Shown here: piece by piece, positions 17,795 through 26,471 of the stretch | Position numbering within the stretch: position 1 is the stretch's first letter | How the letters are laid out: every line of letters starts with the position of its first letter | Source: Saprospiraceae bacterium | Lineage (GTDB): Bacteria; Bacteroidota; Bacteroidia; Chitinophagales; Saprospiraceae | NCBI GenBank assembly: GCA_019187225.1 | Contig: JABAQQ010000024.1 | Coordinates: 1-64,000, forward strand | Length of the DNA: 64,000 bases | Reading direction: 5' to 3' | The notes under the pieces: model-generated | The model's input: the letters and a program-made list of their open reading frames with translations, nothing else | Databases searched by the model: none | What the model was told of the DNA's origin: nothing | Program-made: the position numbers and the translations under genes

Positions 17795-19114
17795 TTATTT
17801 TTCCAGTCTCAATTTCACCCCCAAAGCGGCGGCGAACAGTTCCTGGAACGGGGCTTTTTCATAGCGCAGGGAGGCCAATCCCCACACACTTTGGCTGAAG
17901 GGCAAAATACCGGTGACGTAGCCGCCGTAGATGTTTTTGTTCGTCACTTCGGTGCCTACGCCGGCTTTACCGTAGAGCAAACCGAGGTTGAGTTCGTACC
18001 CACCGTGCGAGCGGAACTGGTTGTTGAGCATGAAGCGGGTTTCGTTGCCCGGCGCGCCGTCCACTTTCGACAGAAAATAATACGGCTCGACAGCATACCA
18101 GGGGGAGAGCGGGACGCGCAAACTGCCATAGGCGAGCCATTCATTCGGAATCTGATCGCTGGAGCCGAAGAAGCCTCCGCCTTTCACACTCAATTTATCG
18201 GAGATGATCACAACCTGTTCTCCACTAAAAATCTGCTGCGTCACGTCGGCGGGCAACAGGCGGGCGCCATACTCGAGGCGGGTGATGAACCGGGAGTTCC
18301 AGGTAACGACACCGCCGCCAGAAAATGCCTGGGCTTCCTGATTGTTGCGAACGAGCGAAGCCAGGTCGAGCGTGAGGGAGTTGTCGTATTTCAGATACAT
18401 CCGCAGGGGTTTGGCTACCCGGGCGGTAAGTTGAACGGTGCGCAGACCTATTTTGCCGTCGCCGCCGAGGTCGGAATAACCGCCCCACACGTCGAATTCG
18501 AGGGGAGCCGCGAGGGCGTACGTTTTTTCCAGCAATTCCGTTGCGACCGGGTTGGCCGGATCGATCTGCAGGCCGCTTTTCAGGGCGACGCGCGCTTTTT
18601 TCGCCTCGCTTTCCAGCAGGTTGGCCTGTGCCAGCGCGATGTAATATTCGATTTCCTTCGGATGGGCCAGAATCAGCTCTTCGAAGCAGCGCTCGGCTGC
18701 CTGGCCGCGGCCGCTCCACAGGTTGACGTAGCCCAACCCCTTTTGGGCTTCCGCGCTTCCGGGCTGGAGCTGTGCGAGCTTTTTGAAATATTTTTTTGCC
18801 GCCTCGTAGTTGCCGGCCCAGGCCGCGTTGTAACCCTGGCCGACAAGCGCGTCGGCATTGACGGGATCGAGGGACAGTGCCGATTCGAATTTTTGCCGGG
18901 CTTTTTCATACTGCTTCCACCAGGAATAATTGAAGCCGGCTCCGACAAACGCATCCGGGTTGTCGGGATTGGATGTCAGGACGGCATCGTAAATTTTTTC
19001 GGCATCGGCGTATTGGCCGGCTTCAGAAAGCCGCTTCGCCTCGGAGAGGTTTTGCCCAAAAGCGGTTTGGGCAAGAAAAAGAAGAAAGGCAGGAATTAAA
19101 ATCTTTGCGTACAT
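17795..19114 (-). CDS. TPR protein with YaiO-family outer-membrane beta-barrel
   Basis: A 439-residue protein with a signal peptide (1-21, ending TAFGQ), three to five TPR units (about 22-200: SEAGQYADAEKIYDAVLTSNP and similar) and a C-terminal YaiO-like barrel (about 230-439). The likely role is an outer-membrane conduit for the exopolysaccharide made by the neighbouring glycosyltransferase, comparable to PgaA or BcsC TPR-porins. The ATG at 19114 was chosen over the first ATG at 19210 because it gives the signal peptide. Same strand and order as the glycosyltransferase. Confidence 0.88.
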   Translation of the reverse strand: MYAKILIPAFLLFLAQTAFGQNLSEAKRLSEAGQYADAEKIYDAVLTSNPDNPDAFVGAGFNYSWWKQYEKARQKFESALSLDPVNADALVGQGYNAAWAGNYEAAKKYFKKLAQLQPGSAEAQKGLGYVNLWSGRGQAAERCFEELILAHPKEIEYYIALAQANLLESEAKKARVALKSGLQIDPANPVATELLEKTYALAAPLEFDVWGGYSDLGGDGKIGLRTVQLTARVAKPLRMYLKYDNSLTLDLASLVRNNQEAQAFSGGGVVTWNSRFITRLEYGARLLPADVTQQIFSGEQVVIISDKLSVKGGGFFGSSDQIPNEWLAYGSLRVPLSPWYAVEPYYFLSKVDGAPGNETRFMLNNQFRSHGGYELNLGLLYGKAGVGTEVTNKNIYGGYVTGILPFSQSVWGLASLRYEKAPFQELFAAALGVKLRLEK

Positions 19115-19376
19115 AACCTTTTGTTTTTTTGAAAAAGAGCAGAAAAGAATCGGGAGAATTGACTGTTGCCCGCCGCTACTTACTGCTCTTTTCGTTTGAT
19201 CATGCCACAAACATTTCGATTGAACCTGCCTTTACAAAAATGAAACAGGCTGAACAGGTATGTTTTGGAACTGAGCGGGGTAAAAGACGCCCGCACGTCC
19301 GGTGCTGTTTTTAGAAACCTGCACTCGGAAGAGACCGCTTTACCCTTCCCGCATACCTTGTCCAGCCTGAGACCGC

Positions 19377-20888
19377 TTATTTCTTTTTTGTTTCTTCGCC
19401 GTTCGCTTCTTCCTGCTTTTTGCCCAGGTATTCGGGCAATTCCATGCCGGCCATGTTGAGCAGATCATTGAGCGGCGGTACGGCGCGGTACATACCGGAA
19501 ATGAAGTTGGAAGTGGAATTGCCGTCGCCATTGGCGCCATTGCCACCGCCTTCCCAAACCGTCACCTTGTCAATCTTGATGCCTTTAATGGCTTCCACCT
19601 GGATTTTCACCAATTCGGGGAGTTTGTCGGCGATCAGGAGCAAAACGGCTTCGCGGGTATTGCCGCCGGCGGATTCGACTACCTTCTGGAAGCCTTCGGC
19701 CTGCTTGCTCAACACCTCGAACAAACCGCGCGCTTCGGCTTCCTGTTTCAGGAAAATGGCGTCGGCTTCACCTTTGGCCACCCGGCGGATCTGCTCGGCC
19801 TGGGCTTCGGCAGCAATCTCGGCTTTGCGTTTTTCAATTTCGGCGCGCACCACTTCGTCGGCTTCGCGGCTGGCTTTTTCGCGGGCAGCGCGGGCCAATT
19901 CGGCGGCTTCTTCGGCTTTGTAGGCATCCTCGAGCGCTTTTGCGGATTGTACTTTTTCAGCAGTGGTAGCCTGGCGCAGTGATTCCGCTTCCGCCTGACG
20001 GCGTTCGGCTTCGGATTTGGCAACGGCAATACGCGACTGGTTTTCTCCTTCCACGGCGCGGGCATTGGCTTCGGCGACCCGGATGCGCTGCAATTGCTGG
20101 GCTTCGGCTTCGCCGGAGGAGGCGATGGCTTCCGCGTTGGCAACTTTGGCGCGCTGCATTTGGAGGGCTTCGGCTTCACCGATTTGGGCCAGCGCCTGGG
20201 TCTCAGACACTTTGATGCGCATTTCGCGCTGGGCATCGGCTTCGCCAATAGAGCCGTCGCGGGTTTTTTGCGCTACGGACACACGCGCGTCATTGATGGC
20301 TTTGGCGGCAGCCTCCTTGCCCAAAGCCACGATGTAGCCCGATTCGTCGTGGATGTCGGTCACGTTCACGTTGATGAGGCGAAGGCCCACTTTTTTCAAT
20401 TCGCTCTCCACGTGGTGCGACACGTTGCTGTAAAACTTGTCGCGGTCGGCATTGATCTCCTCGATGTCCATTGTAGCGATCACCAGGCGCATCTGACCGA
20501 CAATGATGTCGTGGGCTACGGTGCGGATGGCGCCCATGTCGAGTCCGAGCAAACGCTCGGCGGCGTTGGTCATCACGGCAGGCTCGGTGCTGATGCCGAC
20601 CGTGAAACGCGACGGCACGTCCACGCGAATGTTTTGTTTGCTCAGCGCATTGCGCAGGTCTACGTCAATAGAAATGGGCGTAAGGTCGAGAAACGAATAA
20701 TCCTGAATGACCGGCCACACGAAAGCCGCGCCGCCATGAATACATTTGGCAGACTGGCCGGAACCGGTTTTACCAAAGATCACCAGGATCCTGTCCGACG
20801 GGCATCGTTTGTAGCGCGAAATAAAGACGCCGCCGATGATGAAAAGAAAAACAAGCAAAAAGACGATTAACAAAATGACAGGTGCCAT
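19377..20888 (-). CDS. Flotillin-like SPFH domain protein
   Basis: A 503-residue flotillin homologue (FloT/YuaG-like). A single N-terminal membrane helix (about 3-25) is followed by the SPFH domain (about 30-200: KCIHGGAAFVWPVIQDYSFLD, DVPSRFTVGISTEP) and a long coiled coil (about 205-400) with EA-rich AEALQMQRAKVANAEA-type repeats. Flotillins organise membrane microdomains and recruit signalling or secretion proteins. The adjacent NfeD-like gene (40 bases upstream) is the usual partner, as yuaF-floT in B. subtilis. Confidence 0.92.
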   Translation of the reverse strand: MAPVILLIVFLLVFLFIIGGVFISRYKRCPSDRILVIFGKTGSGQSAKCIHGGAAFVWPVIQDYSFLDLTPISIDVDLRNALSKQNIRVDVPSRFTVGISTEPAVMTNAAERLLGLDMGAIRTVAHDIIVGQMRLVIATMDIEEINADRDKFYSNVSHHVESELKKVGLRLINVNVTDIHDESGYIVALGKEAAAKAINDARVSVAQKTRDGSIGEADAQREMRIKVSETQALAQIGEAEALQMQRAKVANAEAIASSGEAEAQQLQRIRVAEANARAVEGENQSRIAVAKSEAERRQAEAESLRQATTAEKVQSAKALEDAYKAEEAAELARAAREKASREADEVVRAEIEKRKAEIAAEAQAEQIRRVAKGEADAIFLKQEAEARGLFEVLSKQAEGFQKVVESAGGNTREAVLLLIADKLPELVKIQVEAIKGIKIDKVTVWEGGGNGANGDGNSTSNFISGMYRAVPPLNDLLNMAGMELPEYLGKKQEEANGEETKKK

Positions 20889-20927
20889 AAGTCGTTTGAT
20901 GTTGGATTGGGTGAAAGTTTAAGAAAA

Positions 20928-21500
20928 TCAAGGTTTTAGCGAAAAAGGCTCTACGACCGGCACGTCGTTGTCATCCAGGCCGACGACCAATACGGGGGTA
21001 CCGGTAGGAATGGCGTCGCCTTCGGACACGGCTTCCAGTTCGCGCAAGGCTCCCTGTACTTCGGCCATGATCTTGCCCGCGCCTTTTCCCCGGGCAGGGA
21101 TAGGCAGATAGACCGTACCCGTTTTGCCTACGGCATTGTATTGTTCGAAGTTGCCGGACGCTTGCAGGCGCAACAACAAGCGCAACATTTTGTACACCAG
21201 CCATGCAGCGAATAAGCCTGCCGCTACACCGGCGAGCAGGGCCACAGGCAGGCTCGCGCCCAAACCCAGCGCCACCACGCCCGTCCAGCCCATGAACATG
21301 CCGAAGGCCAGCAATCCGCGTATGCTCAGGATGGCGAAACCGAGGTCGGCATCGCCGGCAACCAGGTCCGCATCGTGATGGCCGGTGAACTGGACGGCCA
21401 GATAGACCAGAAACAATACGTTGGAAATGAGGCCGGTAGCCCAAAAAAATTGCGCAGCGCCGTCGAGCGACTGCCACCAGTTCGTGAGGTCAAGCAGCAT
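20928..21500 (-). CDS. NfeD-like membrane protein with OB-fold, flotillin partner
   Basis: A 190-residue protein with about three hydrophobic segments (15-40, 57-80, 83-108), a cytosolic basic stretch and a C-terminal OB-fold-like region (AVGKTGTVYLPIPARGKGAGKIMAEV, EGDAIPTGTPVLVVGLDDNDVPVVEP, quoted in parts). It resembles YuaF/NfeD1b proteins that stabilise flotillin. It begins the flotillin operon: transcription would run from this gene into the flotillin gene. The upstream gap 21501-21755 is a divergent region without an open frame. Confidence 0.83.
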   Translation of the reverse strand: MLLDLTNWWQSLDGAAQFFWATGLISNVLFLVYLAVQFTGHHDADLVAGDADLGFAILSIRGLLAFGMFMGWTGVVALGLGASLPVALLAGVAAGLFAAWLVYKMLRLLLRLQASGNFEQYNAVGKTGTVYLPIPARGKGAGKIMAEVQGALRELEAVSEGDAIPTGTPVLVVGLDDNDVPVVEPFSLKP

Positions 21501-21755
21501 CTTTCGTTAAGAATTTTAACAAACTTATTCCCACGTCGGCAGCTTTGCTACTTTGGACGACGACGCCGGATTGAAACTCGGCGGGTGAAAAGTTTTGTCC
21601 GATAAATAGAAAAAATATTCCGGCAAGAGAATGTGGAAAATATGTTGCATCACCCTCCACCGTGCTGTCGGGATTGGTCTGCCTCTGATACCTTTTTACC
21701 TCTGATATTCTGTTTTGAGCCTATCTTTCAGCCAACAACATTCAACGTATCCAAT

Positions 21756-22235
21756 ATGGCCAACGTACTCCTTGAAAAAATACGGAGCGGAGATTTCAGC
21801 GATTTCTCAGGGGCGTCGCTTTCCATGAAAATCCCGCTGACGCGCGAATTTTTGAACCGGAATTTGGAAAAACTGACCATCAGCAATGTCAAACAAATAA
21901 AAATTGATTCTATTACCGGAAGTACCGTACTCATCCAAATAAAAACCGCGCTGTTGGTCAGTCTGAGCATCACGGTTGAAGTACAGGAGGAATTGGAAAA
22001 AGGAACGTTTGGGCTGAGAATGAAAATTACCGATGGCCTGGGCCGGATCGGACGAAGCGTGATAGACAGCCTGTTGCCTTATGGCATGCGCATAACGGAC
22101 GACGTCGTTTATATCAACCTGCGCCACTTTTTGCTTAAAGGCCTTGAAAATCAGGCACTGATAGACAAGATCACCCGCGCAGTTCTTACCGGCGGGGACG
22201 ACCGGTTGTATCTTGAACTCGATCTTAAAATCTGA
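21756..22235 (+). CDS. Hypothetical protein, beta-rich, possibly lipid-binding
   Basis: A 159-residue protein that I cannot assign. It starts MANVLLEKIRSGDFSDFSGA and contains repeated strands (KQIKIDSITGSTVLIQIKTALLV; DDVVYINLRHFLLKGLE), with no signal peptide or membrane segment. The pattern of alternating hydrophobic residues resembles a bactericidal/permeability or LmeA-like lipid-binding fold, but this is a guess. The ATG at 21756 was used; the frame is open from 21633 with no family support. It converges with the LytTR gene at 22271. Confidence 0.6.
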   Translation: MANVLLEKIRSGDFSDFSGASLSMKIPLTREFLNRNLEKLTISNVKQIKIDSITGSTVLIQIKTALLVSLSITVEVQEELEKGTFGLRMKITDGLGRIGRSVIDSLLPYGMRITDDVVYINLRHFLLKGLENQALIDKITRAVLTGGDDRLYLELDLKI

Positions 22236-22270
22236 AGTCTATTGGTTCGTTTACCTGATTCGTATGATTC

Positions 22271-23023
22271 TTATTGATTCAGCCACGCTTTAAAATCCCT
22301 CGCCGTTTCGGTACTCACGATGACTTCGCGGGGCGCGGTGGGCTTCAGCTCTACTTTGACGCGGCTTTTGGACAATACCGTAATTTTGTCAATTGCCTCA
22401 AAGCGCGCGATGTAACTGCGGTTGAGCCGGAAAAAATGCGCCGGGTCGAGCAGGTCTTCGAGTTCAGCCAATTTGTATTCCACGATATAGCGCGTGCCGT
22501 CGCTTTTCACCAGGTAAACGTAGCGGTCTTCACCTTCAAAATAAGCGACGTCTTCAGCTCTCACGCTGAGGATTTTTTCGCGGCGCGTCACGAGAAACCG
22601 CTGTTGGTAAGTGCGCTGGGGCTGGCGCATCGCGTGCAACAGTTGGGAAATATCTATTGCCGGCTGGGGTATTCGGGTGGAGCGATATTTTTCAAGGCTT
22701 CGGGCAAGTTCTTCTTTGTCAATGGGTTTAAGCAGATAATCGAGGCTATTCACTTTGAACGCCCGCAACGCGTATTGATCGTAGGCGGTCGTGAATATGA
22801 CTGGCGCGGTTACTTCCGTTTGCTCGAAGATTTTAAAACTCAAATCGTCGGCGAGATGAATATCGAGGAAAATCAGGTCGGTTTCGTTGGTATTGAGCCA
22901 GGCGACCGTATCGCGTACGGAGTCTAACTTTGCCTGTATCGCGATGTCCGGATCAAGCTCGAGCAGGAGTTTTTCCAGATTATCCCGCGCGTGTTTTTCG
23001 TCTTCAACTATGATGGCTCGCAT
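22271..23023 (-). CDS. LytTR family response regulator
   Basis: A 250-residue response regulator: receiver domain (MRAIIVEDEKHARDNLEKLL; Asp in DLIFLDIHLADD near residue 56; Lys in YLLKPIDKEE) and LytTR domain (about 145-245, with FFRLNRSYIARFEAI). Closest relative in the window is the regulator at 10412-11179, with about the same length and order of motifs, so this is a paralogue. The partner kinase would be the soluble REC-LytS protein at 23233-24246, about 210 bases upstream. The first ATG at 23095 adds 24 residues without homology. Confidence 0.92.
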   Translation of the reverse strand: MRAIIVEDEKHARDNLEKLLLELDPDIAIQAKLDSVRDTVAWLNTNETDLIFLDIHLADDLSFKIFEQTEVTAPVIFTTAYDQYALRAFKVNSLDYLLKPIDKEELARSLEKYRSTRIPQPAIDISQLLHAMRQPQRTYQQRFLVTRREKILSVRAEDVAYFEGEDRYVYLVKSDGTRYIVEYKLAELEDLLDPAHFFRLNRSYIARFEAIDKITVLSKSRVKVELKPTAPREVIVSTETARDFKAWLNQ

Positions 23024-23232
23024 AAAGGACGGTTTTGTGTTTTTGGTCATTATTTCGCTGAATTGGGGTGCGGCAAGCAACTGAACGCGCTTCATTGGGC
23101 AGCATTTTTTTAATCTTTTTCAATTTCTGAACCTATTGTCGCACGAAGAATGTAAATATCATTGACGGACACCGGATTTTAAACGTCGCGTTGAGGGAAT
23201 AACAAGATGTACCTCAGGCCACAGAAATTCGT

Positions 23233-24246
23233 TCATCCTGCTTCAATGAGCGGTAGCCGAACGGTGAAATCCCCTTCTGTCTGTACAAATTCCACCGGTT
23301 CAGTGGTGATCAATTGGTAGCGCGTTTTTAAAATGTCGAGGCCAAGACCGGTGGATTCTGCGGGGGTGCCGCGTCGCTGCAGATTGTTCCGCACTTCCAA
23401 TCTTCCATCCGGCGCTACGGCGATGCGGATATGAAGGGGTTGGGCCGCCGACACGATGTTGTGTTTCACCGCATTTTCCAGCAGTATCTGGAGCGTGAAC
23501 GGAGGCAAACATTGCTGCCGCACCGTCTCCGGCACTTCAGTTTCCACATGCAAGCTATCGGCGAAGCGCATTTTTTGCAAAAAAAGATAAGATTCCGCAA
23601 AATCGAGTTCCTGCTCCAACTCTATCAGCGGTTGTTCACGCAATTCCAGCAGCTTTCGGTACACTTTTGAAAAACGGTTGGTGAACTCCACCGCCAATGC
23701 TTTGTCCTGCGGGATGAGTGCCGCGAGAATGTTCATGCTGTTGAACAGGAAATGGGGATTGATCTGACTTTTAAGCAACTCGAACTGGGAAAGAATATTG
23801 GCTTTTTCCTGGCGCTCGGCGCGGAGCAGGAGTTCCATGTTCTCTTCCACAAGCCGGCGGTTCAGTTGTTTGAGCGTGTATGCCTCCAAAGCGCGGTCGA
23901 GGATATTTTTCAGCTCGTCGCCATCCCAGGGTTTGGCGGCATAGTGATAAACCTTGCCTTTGTTGATGGCGCCTATCACGGCCTGTATGTCGCTGTACCC
24001 CGTGAGAATGATCCGGATGATGTCGGGATACTCTTCCCGGATATGTTCAAACAACTCCACGCCTGTCATGCGGGGCATCCGTTGATCGCTTACGATGAGA
24101 TCTATGGGCTGGTTTTTCAGCAGTTCCATTGCTGCATGACCACTTTGAGCAATAAAAACGTTGTAGTGTCTCCGGAAAAAGCTCCTGAAAACCAAAAGAT
24201 TATCTTCTTCGTCATCCACACAAAGAATATTATAGCGATGTGCCAT
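23233..24246 (-). CDS. Soluble REC domain fused to a LytS-type histidine kinase
   Basis: A 337-residue protein with an N-terminal receiver domain (about 5-120; phosphoacceptor Asp54 in LIVSDQRMPRMTG, Lys105 in AAKPWDG) followed by a coiled-coil linker (125-155) and a LytS/YpdA-type His_kinase (His165 in QINPHFLFNSMN) with a HATPase domain (LLENAVKHN; GLGLDI). No membrane segment or sensor domain is seen, so input should come from another phosphoprotein through the receiver. The LytTR regulator downstream is the presumed output. The start codon is the ATG at 24246. Confidence 0.92.
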   Translation of the reverse strand: MAHRYNILCVDDEEDNLLVFRSFFRRHYNVFIAQSGHAAMELLKNQPIDLIVSDQRMPRMTGVELFEHIREEYPDIIRIILTGYSDIQAVIGAINKGKVYHYAAKPWDGDELKNILDRALEAYTLKQLNRRLVEENMELLLRAERQEKANILSQFELLKSQINPHFLFNSMNILAALIPQDKALAVEFTNRFSKVYRKLLELREQPLIELEQELDFAESYLFLQKMRFADSLHVETEVPETVRQQCLPPFTLQILLENAVKHNIVSAAQPLHIRIAVAPDGRLEVRNNLQRRGTPAESTGLGLDILKTRYQLITTEPVEFVQTEGDFTVRLPLIEAG

Positions 24247-24261
24247 GCGCGAAAGGTAAAA

Positions 24262-24368
24262 AGGTTTACGGGTTTGCGGGTTGACGGGTTTACCGGTTAA
24301 GAAATAGAACGGATATGTTGTTAACCCTGCAGACCCGTCAACCCATTAACCCGTAATACCGTAAACCT
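24262..24368. repeat. Inverted repeat of GGGTTGACGGGT type
   Basis: Two pairs of arms: AGGTTTACGG at 24262-24271 pairs with 24359-24368, and GGGTTGACGGGT at 24278-24289 pairs with 24333-24344. It lies between the REC-LytS gene and the divergent secreted TonB-C gene. No open frame is seen. Confidence 0.75.
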
Positions 24369-24499
24369 CTTGCCAATCCACCTCCAGTTTTTCCCCCTTC
24401 ACTTCAGAATACGTTCGTGCTCACCTCCAAATGCTGGCGCAGCTGCCACAGCCTGCGATAGGTTTGTCCTGTCAAACGAAACCAAATCAACATACTGCC

Positions 24500-24877
24500 A
24501 TGAGAACGATCTTTCTGTTTTTCGCTATTTTGTTCAGTCAACTGAACGCCCAAAACCCCGACACCGAAGGTCCCGAAGTGAAAGACGCGCAATTCGCAGG
24601 AGGCGCCGGTCAACTTTCCAATTTTTTTGCCCACCACCTGCGCTATCCTGAAAATGCAGCAGTGCGCCACATCGAAGGCGCCGTAGTGGTTGCGTTTACT
24701 GTTGATGCGGCAGGATTTGTACGCGATGCAAAAGTGCGCAACGGGTTGGGGCACGGTTGCGATCAGGAAGCGCTGCGGCTGGTACAATCCATGCCGCGCT
24801 GGGAACCAGCAACGATCAACGGACAGCCGGTCGGCTGCGGCAAAACAGTGCGGGTGGATTTCAGAATGGCCTGGTAG
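24500..24877 (+). CDS. Secreted TonB C-terminal domain protein
   Basis: A 125-residue protein with a signal peptide (1-18, MRTIFLFFAILFSQLNAQ) directly followed by a TonB C-terminal domain (about 35-125): FFAHHLRYPENA, EGAVVVAFTVDAAGFVRDAKV, and DQEALRLVQSMPRWEPATING (motif with conserved MPxWxPA). There is no N-terminal membrane anchor or Pro-rich spacer, so this is not a normal energy transducer; a free periplasmic TonB-C module may act as an adaptor. The start at 24500 gives the signal peptide; an earlier ATG is at 24431. Confidence 0.85.
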   Translation: MRTIFLFFAILFSQLNAQNPDTEGPEVKDAQFAGGAGQLSNFFAHHLRYPENAAVRHIEGAVVVAFTVDAAGFVRDAKVRNGLGHGCDQEALRLVQSMPRWEPATINGQPVGCGKTVRVDFRMAW

Positions 24878-25003
24878 GCTGTATGCCCGTTTGAATAAAT
24901 TTGGCTATGCGACAAAAAAAGTGGCAATTCCCGGTTTAGAAATGCCCGGCGGCCGCGACCAAACATTCAAATCAACTTTTCTTCACATCAAAAATCGAAA
25001 GCC

Positions 25004-25441
25004 ATGAAAAATGTACTTCAAACTGCCTGCCTGCTGTTCGTCGCATTGTTTGCTCTGAACGAAACCACCCATGCTCAAATCCAAAACACCTGGGTAGGGG
25101 GAATGCCGGGCCGTCCGATTGACTGGAACGTAGCCGCCAACTGGTCGCTCCACCGCGTGCCCAATGAGTTCCACGATGTTGTAATCCCGAACACCAGTAC
25201 GACTACCGCTTCCTATCCGGTGATTGATGAGACTGTGGACGCGCATTCTTTGCGCATTGAAAGCGGAGCCAAACTGGTCATCCTCGAGACCGGGAAACTG
25301 AATCTCCATGCTATTGGCAGAAATATGAGCGATGTGCTGGCCAACAATGGCGAGATCGAAAACCGCAGCCGCAACCTGGTAGGATTTCACGATTCGGTCT
25401 TCGGCGATCTGAAAGAGACGCTCGCCACGAGAACATACTAA
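25004..25441 (+). CDS. Secreted protein with partial G8-like beta domain
   Basis: A 145-residue exported protein: signal peptide 1-24 (ending TTHAQ), then W-rich strands VGGMPGRPIDWNVAANWSLHRVPNEFHDVVIPN and SLRIESGAKLVILETGKLNL, the pattern of G8-like surface domains in Bacteroidota that usually occur in much longer proteins. The protein is short and has no sorting tail; it may be a remnant or a small independent version. A terminator-like hairpin follows at 25597. Confidence 0.7.
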   Translation: MKNVLQTACLLFVALFALNETTHAQIQNTWVGGMPGRPIDWNVAANWSLHRVPNEFHDVVIPNTSTTTASYPVIDETVDAHSLRIESGAKLVILETGKLNLHAIGRNMSDVLANNGEIENRSRNLVGFHDSVFGDLKETLATRTY

Positions 25442-25596
25442 AAGGACATCTATTCCATTACCGCAGCGCGCAAACCACATGAAAACAACAGGTGAAAAGG
25501 TTTGTACCCGGCGCGTTGCGGTTAAAAATAAAAAGGAAGTAAAGGGAAAGTGAGGAAAAGAATTGAACTTTAACGGGAGTGAAACATGCAATGGTC

Positions 25597-25640
25597 ACCG
25601 GTCCGGCGCACATGCGCGCCGGGCCGGTTTTTCTTTTTTA
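25597..25640 (+). terminator. Rho-independent terminator
   Basis: ACCGGTCCGGCGC at 25597-25609 pairs with 25616-25628 (13 bp with one G-U pair) around a 6-base loop, followed by a T-rich run TTTTTCTTTTTTA. It serves the plus-strand secreted gene 150 bases upstream. Confidence 0.8.
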
Positions 25641-25677
25641 CCGCCCGTTCCCGCGGGCGTGTTCAGACGCCAGTTTC

Positions 25678-26307
25678 TCATTTGCGCCCGAAGTCAGCAG
25701 GAATCTCTCCCCAGGATTCGGTTTCCCATTTCAGGATCGGGTTGGTGATCTTGTTGGCGGCGAGCCAGCGTTCGGCGCGCCCGATCAATTCAAATATCTG
25801 GTCATTGCGACCCGTATGTTCCAGTTTTGTATTGCACATTCCTTTTTTCACCCAGCCCTGGGCGATTTTGGAATCCGAATAAATGGGCATGGAAGGTTTG
25901 CCCTGTTGCTTCAGCATTGCCAGCGCGTGCACAAGGGCAAGGAATTCGCCGATGTTGTTGGTGCCGTCTTTGAGCGGCCCCATGCGAAACAATTCGCGTC
26001 CGTCGGCGGTGTAAACACCCCGGTACTCCATGTCGCCAGGGTTGCCGCTGCACGCCGCATCCACTGCCACGCTTTCTTTGATAATGGCAGAACGCGGCGT
26101 TTTTCCACCAGCAGGGGGCACTGCATCGGCCTTTTTCACAAAAGCCCAATAATTGCCCTTAAAGGCTTTTTCAGCCTCGGCCTTGCTTTCAAAACTCTTG
26201 TATTTCGCCTGCGCATAGCCTTCCACCTGCCGTTTGGCAGCCTCCCAGGAAGTATAAATGCCGGGAGTATGGCCTTCCCAGACGACGTAGAATTTTTGTT
26301 TGGGCAT
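25678..26307 (-). CDS. Ribonuclease H with caulimovirus-type hybrid-binding domain
   Basis: A 209-residue RNase H1-type nuclease that removes RNA from RNA-DNA hybrids. The N-terminal hybrid-binding domain (about 3-50: FYVVWEGHTPGIYTSWEAAK) resembles the viroplasmin domain of eukaryotic RNase H1. The catalytic domain (about 75-209) has Asp83 (VDAACSGNPG), Glu121 (NNIGEFLALVHAL), Asp145 (YSDSKIA) and a C-terminal Asp205 in ADFGRK. The N-terminal domain is joined by a short Pro-rich linker. The start at 26307 begins at the conserved MPKQKFYVVW; eight upstream in-frame codons are not needed. Confidence 0.94.
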   Translation of the reverse strand: MPKQKFYVVWEGHTPGIYTSWEAAKRQVEGYAQAKYKSFESKAEAEKAFKGNYWAFVKKADAVPPAGGKTPRSAIIKESVAVDAACSGNPGDMEYRGVYTADGRELFRMGPLKDGTNNIGEFLALVHALAMLKQQGKPSMPIYSDSKIAQGWVKKGMCNTKLEHTGRNDQIFELIGRAERWLAANKITNPILKWETESWGEIPADFGRK

Positions 26308-26471
26308 AAAACGGGGGGGATTAGGGGTCATTAGGGTTATTAGGAGTCATTGAGGGTCGTCAGCGCAAAGTGATTTTGAACGAAAGGCGCTTTTAAAAGA
26401 TTGGCTACCAACAATTTCAAACAACTCAAACCATTCAAACCACTTTCAAACGACTATAATGACCCTCCGGG
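26308..26471. repeat. Low-complexity repeats between the RNase H gene and a beta-barrel gene
   Basis: 26318-26356 is a run of GGTCATTAGGGTTATTAGG-like units, and 26406-26470 is a run of CAAACCATTCAAACCA-like units. The stop of the minus-strand gene at 26472 lies in TGACCCTCCGGGTCA, a 6-bp palindrome that contributes its TGA. No open frame is supported. Confidence 0.6.

Noticed and set aside
17693-19099. A 468-codon plus-strand open frame antisense to the YaiO-like gene
   Set aside because: Opposite strand to a gene with signal peptide, TPRs and barrel; the antisense peptide has no recognisable features.
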